Shown one piece after another: positions 1 to 8,875 of a stretch of DNA of 32,074 nucleotides; positions within the stretch are counted from its first letter, which is position 1; each line of letters starts with the position of its first letter. The notes beneath the pieces were generated by a model. The model was not told where the DNA came from and made no database searches. It saw only the letters and a list, made by a program, of their open reading frames with translations. Position numbers and translations under genes: made by a program. The DNA comes from an uncultured Caryophanales bacterium (GTDB taxonomy: Bacteria; Bacillota_I; Bacilli_A; RFN20; CAG-826), in NCBI GenBank assembly GCA_946612115.1, contig CAMOEI010000001.1, forward strand, positions 194,936-227,009, in the 5' to 3' direction.

Positions 1-1
1 A

Positions 2-1030
2 CAGGTAAAAGTTGGTAATTTGTCTATCGGTGGGCAAGATAAAGTTGTCATTCAATCGATGTGCAATATCAAGACAGAAAACTACGAAGCTGTTGCCGCT
101 CAAATCAATGAATGCAATGCATTGGGTGCTGAAATGATGAGAGTTTCTGTCATGGATATAGCTGACGCAAACGCCATTAAAGAGATCAAAAAGAGAATTT
201 CTATCCCTTTAGTTGCGGATATTCATTTTGATTATCGTCTCGCTATTTTAGCAATGGAAAATGGAGTTGATAAAATTAGAATCAACCCAGGAAATATTGG
301 AGATATTGAAAACGTCAAAAAAGTTGTTGAGTTAGCAAAAGAAAAGCACATTCCAATTAGAATAGGTGTCAATTCAGGATCGCTAGATAAGTCGATTCAT
401 GACTATTCTAGTAAATACACTGCTGAAAAATTAGTGGCATCAGCTAAAAAACATGTTGAAATACTCGAATCACTTGGTTTTTATGACATAGTCATATCCT
501 TAAAAGGATCCAACGTTTTAGAAACTGTTGAAGCTTATCGACTCGCTTCTGAAACTTTCCCATATCCATTACATTTAGGTATAACAGAGGCCGGTTATAA
601 AGAAATTGCGGTTATTAGAAGCGCTGCTGGATTAGCGCCTTTATTACTAGACGGGATTGGAGACACTATCAGAGTGTCCATTTCTGGAGATCCTAAAGAG
701 GAAATTATTGCTTGTAAGCGATTGCTTCACGACTGTGGATTATACCCAAATTATCCAACCCTTGTCGCTTGTCCAACATGTGGAAGAACTCAAGTTGATG
801 TCGAGAAGGTCGCTCGTGAGGTCATGAAGTATTTAGAAACTATCAACAAACCAATTCATGTCGCGGTTATGGGCTGCATTGTTAACGGACCAGGAGAAGC
901 AAAAAACGCTGACATCGGTATTGCCGGAGGAAAACACGAGTTTGTTATCTTTAAAAAAGATAAAGTAATTAAAAAAGTCCCAGAAAGCGAAGCTATCGGG
1001 GCTTTAATAGAAGAAATTGAGAAGCTTTAA
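2..1030 (+). CDS. ispG: 4-hydroxy-3-methylbut-2-en-1-yl diphosphate synthase (IspG/GcpE), 5' partial
   Basis: Penultimate enzyme of the MEP isoprenoid pathway; it reductively converts MEcPP to HMBPP with a 4Fe-4S cluster in the cytoplasm. Visible family marks are VVIQSMCN near the start, the TIM-barrel-like run VADIHFDYRLA and RINPGNIG, and the C-terminal cluster ligands in CPTCGRTQVD and MGCIVNGPGEA. A TTG at position 20 could be read as a start, but the frame stays open to position 2 and encodes QVKVGN just before LSIGG, which is the usual IspG N-terminal segment. The real start is therefore outside the window. The gene converges on nfo and the two stop regions overlap by 4 bases. The next MEP enzyme, IspH, is encoded under 1 kb downstream. 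Identification is secure; only the N-terminus is missing. Confidence 0.96.
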   Translation, partial: QVKVGNLSIGGQDKVVIQSMCNIKTENYEAVAAQINECNALGAEMMRVSVMDIADANAIKEIKKRISIPLVADIHFDYRLAILAMENGVDKIRINPGNIGDIENVKKVVELAKEKHIPIRIGVNSGSLDKSIHDYSSKYTAEKLVASAKKHVEILESLGFYDIVISLKGSNVLETVEAYRLASETFPYPLHLGITEAGYKEIAVIRSAAGLAPLLLDGIGDTIRVSISGDPKEEIIACKRLLHDCGLYPNYPTLVACPTCGRTQVDVEKVAREVMKYLETINKPIHVAVMGCIVNGPGEAKNADIGIAGGKHEFVIFKKDKVIKKVPESEAIGALIEEIEKL

Positions 1031-1947
1031 GCTTTTAACTTAGCCTCAGTTTGAAGGATTGGCTCATCACCTCTCCAATTAGATTTATATTCACCGCTCC
1101 TTAACATTTCAATCTCTTGTTTGTAAGGGGCTTTTTCATTGATGTAAGGAGTTTCGAGAATCTTTGGGATATTATCGAGTTTTGGATGATGACACACTTT
1201 ATATAAAGTGTCAAATCCTAAATATCCATAGCCAATGTTCTCGTGACGATCTTTATGAGCGCCAATTGGATTTTTGGTGTCATTAACGTGTACGCATAAG
1301 AGCCTGTCTAGTCCAATAATTCTATCAAACTCATCTAAGATATGGTCAAAATCGCTAACATCGTATCCAGCATCATTTATATGACATGTATCTAAGCAAA
1401 CGCCTAATCTATCTTTGTGTTGGCATTTATCAATAATCATTTTGATTTGTTCAAAAGTAATACCAATTTCATGGCCTTTGCCCGCCATAGTTTCTAAGGC
1501 GATTCTTACATTAGTTCCATCGGTTGCTAAAACAACATCTAAAGCTTTTGCTAAAGCAAGAATTCCATTTTCTGCTCCCATGCCAACGTGGCTGCCTGGG
1601 TGAAGGACCATCATTGTCGCACCAAAAGCCGCGCTTCTTCTAAGTTCGCTTACAATTGTGTTAATAGATAATTCCCATAAGTCTGGTTTAGTATAATTCG
1701 CTGCATTGATAATATATGGAGCGTGAACCACTAACTTAGTTTCATCGATTCCAGCTTCTTTTAGAAGCTTTCTGCCCTCTTCAATCTTTAGTCTCTCTAA
1801 AGGTAAGCGATAAGTGTTTTGTGGAGCGCCTGTATAAAACATAAATGTGTTTGCTCCATAAGAAAGCGCCTCTTTAACGCTTCCTAAATAAAAGTCAGGT
1901 GCACTGAGGCTCACGTGACTACCAAGGTATATTTCTTTATTTGCCAT
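1027..1947 (-). CDS. nfo: Deoxyribonuclease IV / AP endonuclease (Nfo)
   Basis: Endonuclease IV cleaves 5' of abasic sites during base excision repair and uses a three-metal zinc centre. The 306-residue protein starts GSHVSLSAP and carries the metal-site segments VVHAPYIINAAN, LHPGSHVG, CLDTCHINDAGYD and CVHVNDTKNPIGAHKDRHENIG, all of which are typical of the AP-endonuclease-2 family TIM barrel. Length is slightly above the usual 280-300. The start at 1947 has an AAAGGAAA-like ribosome site about 11 bases upstream. It is divergent from ispH, with a 37-base gap that contains a perfect 14-base palindrome, and convergent with ispG. In B. subtilis nfo (yqfS) also lies near ispH and ispG, so the context fits. 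Confidence 0.96.
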   Translation of the reverse strand: MANKEIYLGSHVSLSAPDFYLGSVKEALSYGANTFMFYTGAPQNTYRLPLERLKIEEGRKLLKEAGIDETKLVVHAPYIINAANYTKPDLWELSINTIVSELRRSAAFGATMMVLHPGSHVGMGAENGILALAKALDVVLATDGTNVRIALETMAGKGHEIGITFEQIKMIIDKCQHKDRLGVCLDTCHINDAGYDVSDFDHILDEFDRIIGLDRLLCVHVNDTKNPIGAHKDRHENIGYGYLGFDTLYKVCHHPKLDNIPKILETPYINEKAPYKQEIEMLRSGEYKSNWRGDEPILQTEAKLKA

Positions 1948-1966
1948 AACTTGTTATTTCCTTTGG

Positions 1967-1980
1967 ATATGTTAACATAT
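1967..1980. promoter_or_regulatory. 14-base perfect palindrome between nfo and ispH
   Basis: ATATGTTAACATAT is a perfect inverted repeat and lies 5 bases before the ispH start. No Shine-Dalgarno sequence precedes ispH. A weak TTGTTA (1951-1956) and TAACAT (1973-1978) pair, with a 16-base spacer, would put transcription start close to the ATG. The palindrome could be an operator serving both divergent genes or a chance AT-rich repeat; nothing else in the sequence decides. Confidence 0.35.
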
Positions 1981-1984
1981 TTTT

Positions 1985-2854
1985 ATGCAAATTACTCTAA
2001 TTAAACCTCAAGGATTTTGTGGAGGAGTCACTAGAGCGGTCTCCTTGGCGAAGAAAGCCAAAGAAGATCACCCAAGTAAAGATATATATATCTTAGGCAT
2101 GCTCGCCCACAATCAGACATTGATTGATGATCTTTCTAAACAAGGTTTTATTACCTTACTAGGTAATGAGGAAGAAGAGATTAACAAACTAAAAAAAGGT
2201 GATGTCATAGTTTTTACTGCGCACGGACATAGCGAGTATTTAGATAACCTAGCGATTTCAAAAGGTTTAATAACTTATGATGCGACATGTTTTAAAGTAA
2301 AAAGCAACTTAGAGAAAATTCAAAAAGAAATCGAAGACGGGCATCAAGTCATTTATATCGGCCAAAAGGGTCACAAAGAAACTGAAGCAGCGTTATCCAT
2401 TTCTCCACAAGTATCATTGTATGATACTAAACTACTAATTAACTACTATTTAATTACTGATAAAAATCCATATGTCATCAACCAAACGACGCTTAATTAT
2501 TATGAGTTAACGAGATTTTATGATGACATTAAAAAGCATATTCCGGGCGCTAGATTTGAAAATGAGATTTGTGATGCGACTAGATTAAGGCAAGAAGCTA
2601 TGCTTCATATTGATAAAGATGTCGAATTAATCGTTGTCGTTGGGCACAAGAAATCCAGTAACACAAATAGATTATTTGATATCGCTAAAACCCATTATCC
2701 TGACGCACTCGTGATGATGGTTAACGATGTTGAAGATATGAAGGTATTTGATTTATCTTTGATAAAAAAAGCCGCCATTGCGTCTGGGGCTTCTACACCA
2801 AGTTATATAGTTGATGAAATTTACGAGTACTTATCTAAATATGACTCTAGGTAA
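1985..2854 (+). CDS. ispH: 4-hydroxy-3-methylbut-2-enyl diphosphate reductase (IspH/LytB)
   Basis: Last MEP-pathway enzyme; it reduces HMBPP to IPP and DMAPP with a 4Fe-4S cluster. The 289-residue protein opens with KPQGFCGGVTRAV (first cluster cysteine), followed by HGHSEY, DATCFKV (second cysteine), GHKETEA, NQTTLNYYE, EICDATRLRQEAM (third cysteine), VVVGHKKSSNTNRL and ASGASTPSYIVDE. All three cluster cysteines and the substrate-binding histidine and serine-rich motifs are present, and the length is normal. No ribosome site precedes the ATG, so the message may be leaderless. The 3' end overlaps the end of convergent nif3 by 24 bases. Confidence 0.97.
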   Translation: MQITLIKPQGFCGGVTRAVSLAKKAKEDHPSKDIYILGMLAHNQTLIDDLSKQGFITLLGNEEEEINKLKKGDVIVFTAHGHSEYLDNLAISKGLITYDATCFKVKSNLEKIQKEIEDGHQVIYIGQKGHKETEAALSISPQVSLYDTKLLINYYLITDKNPYVINQTTLNYYELTRFYDDIKKHIPGARFENEICDATRLRQEAMLHIDKDVELIVVVGHKKSSNTNRLFDIAKTHYPDALVMMVNDVEDMKVFDLSLIKKAAIASGASTPSYIVDEIYEYLSKYDSR

Positions 2855-3604
2855 TTTCTCGTGATCAACCATCTTTATTTCTAAAGTTGGGTCGAATTCA
2901 AGAAGTAATTTATTCATCTGTCTGATGAATATTTTTTCTATTTCATGAGGCATATCTAAATAGTTGTATTTAGCATTTACAATTTCTCTTCTTATATGAT
3001 GAGGGGCATCTCCAGAAATAAAAATGTCATAGCCGCGTTCTTTAGCTAAAGTGTATCTACCACTTCCCGCTCCTCCAACTATCGCGACAGTTTCAATTTC
3101 TTCTTTTCCACTATTGATTAATAGTGAGTAGTCGACATTTAAGGCGTTATTAGCATATTTAGCAAAATCACTAGCTTTCATAGCGCGAGGGAGTTTTCCT
3201 CCTCTCATCATCATGTCTCCTTCGACAACTTTTACATCTTGTAAACCAAGCGCTTCAGCTAAGGCATCATTCATTCCATCTACACCAATGTCAAAGTTTG
3301 TGTGCATAGAATAAACTGGATAGCCAAGAGAATCTAATAAGTCACTTAACTCCTTTTTACTAGGATCTCTTTTAAAGACTTTTGCTCGTGTGCCATAAAT
3401 AAATGGGTGATGAGTTAAAACTAAATCTGGCTTAAATTCCTTTATTAAAGGAAGCGTTTCCCAATCGCAATCTAAACATAAGAAAATTTTATGAACTTCG
3501 TTAGGAAGCTTCCCAGTCATAAGTCCGACGTAATCATGATTCATTCTGGCATAGCGTTTTGGGAATCTTTTAGAAAGGTAACGTAATAGTTTCATCGTAT
3601 TCAT
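2831..3604 (-). CDS. Nif3-like dinuclear metal-centre protein (YqfO family)
   Basis: Member of the NIF3/DUF34 family, conserved hexameric proteins with a two-metal centre whose cellular role is poorly defined (GTP cyclohydrolase I-like activity has been proposed for some). Recognisable segments of the 257-residue protein are CLDCDWETLPLI, VLTHHPFIY (metal histidines), SMHTNFDIGVDGMNDALAEALGL, VAIVGGAGSGRY and DIFISGDAPHH, then MPHEIEKIF, which supplies a late metal-site histidine. It lacks the inserted PII-like domain that makes B. subtilis YqfO longer. The start overlaps the trmK stop as ATGA, which implies translational coupling. trmK-nif3 next to rpoD is the standard Bacillota order. Confidence 0.93.
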   Translation of the reverse strand: MNTMKLLRYLSKRFPKRYARMNHDYVGLMTGKLPNEVHKIFLCLDCDWETLPLIKEFKPDLVLTHHPFIYGTRAKVFKRDPSKKELSDLLDSLGYPVYSMHTNFDIGVDGMNDALAEALGLQDVKVVEGDMMMRGGKLPRAMKASDFAKYANNALNVDYSLLINSGKEEIETVAIVGGAGSGRYTLAKERGYDIFISGDAPHHIRREIVNAKYNYLDMPHEIEKIFIRQMNKLLLEFDPTLEIKMVDHEKLPRVIFR

Positions 3605-4263
3605 AAAACTTGTCTAATCCTTTCCTTTTCACTATTGAGTTTTGAGATTCTCTCCTCAGGAAGTTCTTTCTTTTCCAAGATTTTATCAATTTGAGCAATT
3701 CGATATAAGCATTTGTCTTTAAATTCAACAGATTTGCTTGTTCTTAATATTGGACCAAATTCAAAATCTTTATCATCTAAATATTTTTGTTCGCCTTTGG
3801 CGAATTTGATGATTTCATAATAGATTTCATCTTCGTGAACAATTGCTTCGTTTTGAATATAAAAGCCGAGTTCACAAACTTCTTTTCTAACTTCAGGAAC
3901 AGCGTTATGAGCGTCGACAACGATATATTTCACATGAGCAAGTTTTTCTTTGTGACTCTTTAAAATATCAATGACTGTTTGCCCTCCCATCCCGGCGATA
4001 ACAACTGTTGTTACATCGGTTGGAAGTTGACTAATACCATCAGAAAACATTGGAATGACGTTGTCCACTGAGATTTTGCTTTTAGCAATTTCTTTTACAA
4101 GCCTATTATACGGGCCCTTTTTATTTTCGATTGCATATCCTTTAGATATTCGGCCACTTTCAAATAAGGAAATAACTAATTTCCCATGATCACTTCCAAC
4201 ATCAGCAATTACCGATGTGGATATCATATTCGCAACAGCCTCTAATCTAGCGGATAATTTCAT
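3601..4263 (-). CDS. trmK: tRNA (adenine(22)-N(1))-methyltransferase TrmK
   Basis: SAM-dependent methyltransferase that makes m1A22 in bacterial tRNAs (COG2384/YqfN family). The 220-residue protein begins LSARLEAVANMI and continues with ADVGSDHGKLVISLF, the SAM-binding glycine-rich loop. Then come the segment NKKGPYNRL, VVIAGMGGQTVIDIL (the family's characteristic GMGG motif) and LAHVKYIVVDAHNAVPEVRKE. The start codon overlaps the rpoD stop in a TAATG arrangement, so it is probably made by coupled translation from the same mRNA. The gene sits between rpoD and nif3 as in B. subtilis. The histidine in VVDAH replaces the more usual QP in this segment, which is a minor variation. Confidence 0.93.
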   Translation of the reverse strand: MKLSARLEAVANMISTSVIADVGSDHGKLVISLFESGRISKGYAIENKKGPYNRLVKEIAKSKISVDNVIPMFSDGISQLPTDVTTVVIAGMGGQTVIDILKSHKEKLAHVKYIVVDAHNAVPEVRKEVCELGFYIQNEAIVHEDEIYYEIIKFAKGEQKYLDDKDFEFGPILRTSKSVEFKDKCLYRIAQIDKILEKKELPEERISKLNSEKERIRQVL

Positions 4264-5519
4264 TATATGTTACGGTAGTCCCCTAATTTTTTACGTCTTG
4301 TTGGATGTTTTAATTTCTTAATCGCTTTCGCTTCGATTTGACGAATACGTTCACGAGTAACACCAAATTCTTTTCCAACTTCTTCAAGAGTTCTTGGTCT
4401 ATTGTCATCTAAACCATATCTGAGTCTTAAGACTCTTTCTTCTCTATCAGTTAAATCTTTCAAGATAGAATCAAGTTCTTCTTTTAAGAGTTTTTTGGTG
4501 GTGTATTCCACTGGTGATTCATTATCTTTATCTTCGATAAAATCAATTAAGTGAGAGTCATCTTCTTCACCGATTGGGGTTTCAAAAGAAACTGGTTCAA
4601 GAGCAATTCTTTGAATCTCACGAATTCTTTTTGGAGTAAGTTCTCCACCCATCGCTTCAGAAATCTCTTCAGCGGTTGGATCTCTATCTAAATCTTGGAT
4701 GAGTTGTCTTTGAACACGAGTCATCTTATTGATCGTTTCCACCATGTGGACTGGAATACGAATGGTTCTGGCTTGGTCAGCAATCGCTCTGGTGATTGCT
4801 TGTCTAATCCACCATGTAGCGTAAGTTGAAAACTTAAATCCTTTTGTATAGTCGAATTTATCAACAGCCTTCATTAAGCCAAGGTTACCTTCTTGGATAA
4901 GGTCAAGGAATAACATTCCTCTACCAACATAGTGTTTTGCAATGTTGACAACCAAACGCAAGTTAGCATTAATAAGTCTTTGCTTTGCTTCTTCATCGCC
5001 TTCAAGGATTTTAGCGGCTAAGATTGGCTCTTCTTCAGGTTTTAATAATTCGTATTTACCAATTTCTTTAAGATAAATCTTAACCGAGTCGTTAACTTTA
5101 ACATCTCCACCGACGGAAAGGTCTAAATGGTCAATATCAAAATCAAGTTCTTCTTCTCCAGCGTGTTCTTCATCGTCCTCAAAGAAGTCATCATCTTCAG
5201 CCTCATCGAGGTTCATCTTGGATTCGTCAAATTCTTCGTCGAGGTCTTCTTCCTCTTCACTTTCATCACCGATAACTTCGATGTTTTGCTTTGCAAAGTA
5301 TTCAATTAAATCATCGACGACATCGTCCTCGATTTCATACATGTTCAATTCATCATAGATATCACTTTGATCAATTGAATCTCCATTAGCGCGTGCTTTT
5401 TTAACAAGCTTAGCTTCAATTTCCGCTAAGGTCGCTAATGTTTCATTGTCTCTTTTTTTAGTTTTTGCAGCTTTCTTCTCAGCAGGTTTTGCTGCTGCAT
5501 CTTTTCTTGGTCTTCCCAT
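4263..5519 (-). CDS. rpoD: Housekeeping sigma factor RpoD/SigA
   Basis: Primary sigma-70 factor that directs RNA polymerase to most promoters. From the N-terminus it shows a Lys/Ala-rich tail ([13 protein letters not shown]), a region 1.1-like segment (about 30-85), a strongly acidic stretch (about 87-130), and then region 1.2 ([16 protein letters not shown]). Region 2 has [36 protein letters not shown] and [20 protein letters not shown]. Region 3 follows, and region 4 has VLRLRYGL and [21 protein letters not shown] place the start at the second in-frame ATG, 5519 (418 residues): GGGAG at 5527-5531 is 7 bases from it but only 1 base from the ATG at 5525. It is longer than B. subtilis SigA (371) because of the tail and acidic stretch. 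Its stop overlaps trmK. Confidence 0.97.
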   Translation of the reverse strand: MGRPRKDAAAKPAEKKAAKTKKRDNETLATLAEIEAKLVKKARANGDSIDQSDIYDELNMYEIEDDVVDDLIEYFAKQNIEVIGDESEEEEDLDEEFDESKMNLDEAEDDDFFEDDEEHAGEEELDFDIDHLDLSVGGDVKVNDSVKIYLKEIGKYELLKPEEEPILAAKILEGDEEAKQRLINANLRLVVNIAKHYVGRGMLFLDLIQEGNLGLMKAVDKFDYTKGFKFSTYATWWIRQAITRAIADQARTIRIPVHMVETINKMTRVQRQLIQDLDRDPTAEEISEAMGGELTPKRIREIQRIALEPVSFETPIGEEDDSHLIDFIEDKDNESPVEYTTKKLLKEELDSILKDLTDREERVLRLRYGLDDNRPRTLEEVGKEFGVTRERIRQIEAKAIKKLKHPTRRKKLGDYRNI

Positions 5520-5526
5520 TGTCATA

Positions 5527-5531
5527 CTCCC
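5527..5531 (-). promoter_or_regulatory. rpoD ribosome binding site
   Basis: GGGAG on the minus strand decides the rpoD start. It is 7 bases from the ATG at 5519 but only 1 base from the ATG at 5525, so the downstream ATG is the more likely initiator. Confidence 0.6.
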
Positions 5532-5560
5532 TTTCCAATAAGATTCACAAATAATCTAAA

Positions 5561-7363
5561 TTATTTCTTTTTAATCATTTCCCTTCGACGGAATTCAGCG
5601 ATGATCCTTGCTTTCTCTAATTCGCTTTTTCCTTTCAAAGAGTCATTCAACATATCTTCAGATGTGATTCGATTCTTTTCAGAATCTATAGTTGATAATA
5701 AATTATCAAGTAGTTGTTTATTACATTCGTCTGGATGAGTTTCAATAACTAGTGATGATAAATCATTTAAGATTTCATCCTTGTTTTCTAAGTCGCTATT
5801 TTCGACTAAGACCATCACTCCACTTACGTCCATATCATCATGGGTTAAAGCGTATTCAACCATGAAGTTTGCAAGTTGACGGTAGATGTCATCGTAGAAA
5901 CCACCGACATTTTGCTCATAAAAGGCCACTGCAGCCTTATTTCTACTCATTTGGTATAAAAGCTCACGCTCCGCCGTTACGAGCTTCTGAAGGGCTTCTC
6001 TTTCAGGGTGGAAGTTTTGAAATAGATTTTTTTCCACTTTAAGTCCTTCACCAGTTCTAGCTTGCATCCTTGCTTGTTTTACAAGAGATCTAATTGATTC
6101 AACGTTGAATCCAGTAATTTGAGATAGTTTTCTTAAATAAGAATCTAACTCTAATTGGCTATTTAAGTTCGCTAAGATTGGTAAGAATTGCTTAACAAGA
6201 GCCTTCTTCTCTTCCACTGTTTTTAATGGATTGCTACGCAAATAATAGTTAAGAGCGAAATCATTATGAGAAACCATCTTATTAAGATATTCCTCTAAGG
6301 CCTTAGGTCCATCTTCGTTAAGTATTTCGTCTGGATCCTTTGAAGAGCCTTGATTATCCACTACTCTAAATTGAATTCCGTTAGCTGATAGCACTTTAGC
6401 AATCTTCATCATCGCGCTTTGTCCAGGTAAATCGCCATCAAGACAAAGTCTTAGTTCAACGTTCAACGTTCTTAATAAGGCGATTTGTTCACTGGTTAAC
6501 GCCGTTCCCATAATTGCTACTGCAGCATCTATACCGATACGGGCTAACGCATATACATCCATAAAGCCCTCACAAATATAGATGTATCCTTTTAGTTTTG
6601 CCGCTTCTTTAGCAATATGGAAATTGTATAGATTATTTGACTTATGAAACAAGTATGTTTCAGGCGAATTCATATATTTCGCTGTATCGTCGTTAACCAA
6701 TCTTCTTGCGCTGAAGCCAATAACATTTCCATCTGGATCACAAATCGGGAATGTCACACGCCCTTCATTCATATCAGCGTATGAACCTCCACCAATCATC
6801 TTGGCGATTCCAGTATCTTCAATGGTTTTGATTGAGTGCCCTTTCTTTTTAAGAAACTCAATTGTTGATTTGCCGTCTTTATTGGCGTAACCAAGTTTAT
6901 ATTTGTTCCTAAGAACGGTATCTAAGTGTCTAGATTCTAAATAATCCAAACCAGCTTTGCCTTCAGGTGTATTAAGAGAAAATTGATAATACAAATTAAG
7001 GTCATATAAGCACTTAAGCAGAGCTTCTCTTTTTTCATCGACCTTTTTAGGGCGAGAAATATTATCTAAACCAGCGGGATGATAATCGCATATATCAGCG
7101 ACTTTCTTCATCGCCTCTCCATAGGAGATGTGCTCATATTTTTGAACAAAGGTAATCGCGTTACCACCAGTTCCGCAAACAAAGCACTTAAACATCTTCT
7201 TTTCAGGAGACACAACCAAAGAAGGATTCGTATCGTCGTGGAATGGGCAAACCGCCTTATAGTTTCTTCCTTGTTTATACAAGGTGAGATAACTTCCAAC
7301 AACTTTCACGATGTCCGCATGGTTCAATATATCTTGTGCAATGCTAACGCTACTATTGTCCAT
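5561..7363 (-). CDS. dnaG: DNA primase DnaG
   Basis: Synthesises RNA primers for DNA replication together with the replicative helicase. The 600-residue protein has the N-terminal CHC2 zinc-binding domain (CPFHDDTNPS and FKCFVCGTGG, residues about 39-65). The catalytic core includes EGRVTFPICDPDGNVIGFSAR, and the TOPRIM domain has YICEGFMDVYALA with LCLDGDLPGQSA as its acidic metal motifs. A C-terminal helicase-interaction region follows (about 430-600). Length is normal for Bacillota. It lies between the glycyl-tRNA synthetase gene and rpoD, the classic macromolecular synthesis operon order. No Shine-Dalgarno sequence precedes the ATG; instead a TATAAC box lies 8 bases upstream, so this message may start almost at the ATG. 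Confidence 0.97.
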   Translation of the reverse strand: MDNSSVSIAQDILNHADIVKVVGSYLTLYKQGRNYKAVCPFHDDTNPSLVVSPEKKMFKCFVCGTGGNAITFVQKYEHISYGEAMKKVADICDYHPAGLDNISRPKKVDEKREALLKCLYDLNLYYQFSLNTPEGKAGLDYLESRHLDTVLRNKYKLGYANKDGKSTIEFLKKKGHSIKTIEDTGIAKMIGGGSYADMNEGRVTFPICDPDGNVIGFSARRLVNDDTAKYMNSPETYLFHKSNNLYNFHIAKEAAKLKGYIYICEGFMDVYALARIGIDAAVAIMGTALTSEQIALLRTLNVELRLCLDGDLPGQSAMMKIAKVLSANGIQFRVVDNQGSSKDPDEILNEDGPKALEEYLNKMVSHNDFALNYYLRSNPLKTVEEKKALVKQFLPILANLNSQLELDSYLRKLSQITGFNVESIRSLVKQARMQARTGEGLKVEKNLFQNFHPEREALQKLVTAERELLYQMSRNKAAVAFYEQNVGGFYDDIYRQLANFMVEYALTHDDMDVSGVMVLVENSDLENKDEILNDLSSLVIETHPDECNKQLLDNLLSTIDSEKNRITSEDMLNDSLKGKSELEKARIIAEFRRREMIKKK

Positions 7364-7371
7364 ATAACTTT

Positions 7372-7377
7372 GTTATA
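7372..7377 (-). promoter_or_regulatory. Putative dnaG -10 box very close to the ATG
   Basis: TATAAC on the minus strand ends 8 bases before the dnaG start, so transcription would begin at or one base before the ATG. No convincing -35 hexamer lies 16-18 bases upstream. The lack of any AGG-like ribosome site supports a leaderless reading, but the region is AT-rich and the box could be chance. Confidence 0.35.
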
Positions 7378-7411
7378 AATCTACTAATTTATTACTAATT
7401 TAATACTACGA

Positions 7412-8785
7412 TTAGAAAAACACTTTCTCAGATAAATATTTTTCAAGATCTGCGATTGGCATTCTAACTTGATTCATAGAATCACGGTCACGAACAGTTA
7501 CTTGGTTATCTTCCAAGGAATCAAAGTCAACTGTCACGCAGAATGGTGTGCCAACAGCGTCTTGACGACGGTATCTTTTACCAATACTACCAGTGTCATC
7601 ATAGATGACTGGCATATATTTGCACAAAGCCTTTTGAACTTCTCTAGCTTTTTCTTCTAGCTTTTTACTTAACGGTAAAATTGCAGCCTTAATTGGCGCA
7701 ACAGCTGGAGAAAGATGCATAACGATACGAGTATCGTTTTCACCAATTTGTTCTTCATCATACGCATCACATAAGGTCATAAGAACCAATCTATCTAGAC
7801 CAACAGATGGTTCGATACAATATGGAACAAACTTTTCGTTGGTTTCTGGATCGAGATATTCTAAAGACTCTCCACTATATTCCATATGACGTTTTAAATC
7901 GTAATCGGTACGATCAGCGATACCCCAAACTTCTCCCCAACCAAACGGGAATAAGTATTCAATATCAGTTGTGCCTTTTGAATAAAAGGCAAGTTCTTCT
8001 GGATCATGGTCACGGTATCTTAAACGATCACTTCTAATGCCTAAATCATTAATGAAAGTTAAACATTCCTTTTTCCAATGTTCAAACCATTTCAAGTCTT
8101 CTCCTGGTTTGCAGAAAAATTCCATTTCACATTGGTCGAATTCACGAGTTCTAAAAGTCATTTGACCTGGAGTGATTTCGTTTCTAAATGCCTTACCGGT
8201 ATTACAGATACCGACAGGTAATTTTCTTCTTGTTGTTCTTATAACATTTTTAAAGTTAACGAAAACCCCTTGAGCGGTCTCTGGTCTTAAATAGACTACT
8301 GACTTGCTATCTTCTGTCACACCAATATGAGTTTTAAACATCATATTGAATTGACGAATATCGGTGAAGTTTTCACTGCCGCAGTTAGGGCAAGCAATAT
8401 GATTAGAACGAATATATTCCATCATTTGATCATTAGTCATTGATGTTACTGGGGCTTTTGGGTCAGCCTCCTCAATTAAATGATCCGCTCTAAAACGTTG
8501 TTTACATTTCTTGCAGTCGATTAATGGGTCGTTAAATGTTGAAACGTGCCCTGTAGCTTCCCAAACTTTAGGATTCATCAAGATTGCTGCGTCGATTCCA
8601 ACATTAGTTGGACTTTCTTGAACAAATCTCTTCCACCACATTCTTCTAATGTTGGATTTGATTTCGCTTCCTAACGGACCATAGTCCCATGTATTTGATA
8701 AGCCACCATAAATTTCACTTCCTTGAAAATAATAGCCAGAAGTAATTAAGTGACTACATACTTTGTCAAAACTATATTCACTCAT
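7412..8785 (-). CDS. glyQS: Glycyl-tRNA synthetase, single-chain (alpha-2) type
   Basis: Class II aminoacyl-tRNA synthetase charging tRNA-Gly. The 457-residue protein is the eukaryote-like homodimeric form, not the separate GlyQ and GlyS subunits. Visible parts are the N-terminal [20 protein letters not shown] (motif 1 region) and the zinc-type cysteines in CKKCKQRF and [10 protein letters not shown]. Class II motif 2 contains [15 protein letters not shown], preceded by [11 protein letters not shown]. Motif 3 is represented by [13 protein letters not shown], and a C-terminal anticodon-binding domain ([17 protein letters not shown] onward) completes the protein. The ribosome site GGAGG lies 10 bases before the ATG. 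It follows its own TTGACA-containing promoter and leads into dnaG. Only about 90 bases separate it from recO, so there is no room for a full T-box leader. Confidence 0.96.
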   Translation of the reverse strand: MSEYSFDKVCSHLITSGYYFQGSEIYGGLSNTWDYGPLGSEIKSNIRRMWWKRFVQESPTNVGIDAAILMNPKVWEATGHVSTFNDPLIDCKKCKQRFRADHLIEEADPKAPVTSMTNDQMMEYIRSNHIACPNCGSENFTDIRQFNMMFKTHIGVTEDSKSVVYLRPETAQGVFVNFKNVIRTTRRKLPVGICNTGKAFRNEITPGQMTFRTREFDQCEMEFFCKPGEDLKWFEHWKKECLTFINDLGIRSDRLRYRDHDPEELAFYSKGTTDIEYLFPFGWGEVWGIADRTDYDLKRHMEYSGESLEYLDPETNEKFVPYCIEPSVGLDRLVLMTLCDAYDEEQIGENDTRIVMHLSPAVAPIKAAILPLSKKLEEKAREVQKALCKYMPVIYDDTGSIGKRYRRQDAVGTPFCVTVDFDSLEDNQVTVRDRDSMNQVRMPIADLEKYLSEKVFF

Positions 8786-8818
8786 AGTGATATATCCTCC
8801 AAAAAACGTACGCCAAAA

Positions 8819-8847
8819 AGTCTATAGGTAAAAACACTACTTGTCAA
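8819..8847 (-). promoter_or_regulatory. Promoter for the glycyl-tRNA synthetase gene
   Basis: On the minus strand a perfect TTGACA (8842-8847) is followed after 17 bases by TAGACT (8819-8824), or after 15 bases by TATAGA (8821-8826). A strong GGAGG ribosome site follows before the ATG at 8785. The -35 is exact, while the -10 is imperfect in either register. Confidence 0.5.
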
Positions 8848-8875
8848 CACATTATGAGTGTAGTTTGATTAAGAT

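Noticed and set aside
1021-1037. Terminator between ispG and nfo (AAGCTTTAAGCTTTT)
   Set aside because: The possible stem has only about five pairs and a very short T run, too weak to call.
8786-8875. T-box riboswitch before the glycyl-tRNA synthetase gene
   Set aside because: The gap is only 90 bases, already holds a TTGACA promoter, and shows no T-box AGGGUGG-like sequence or terminator pair.
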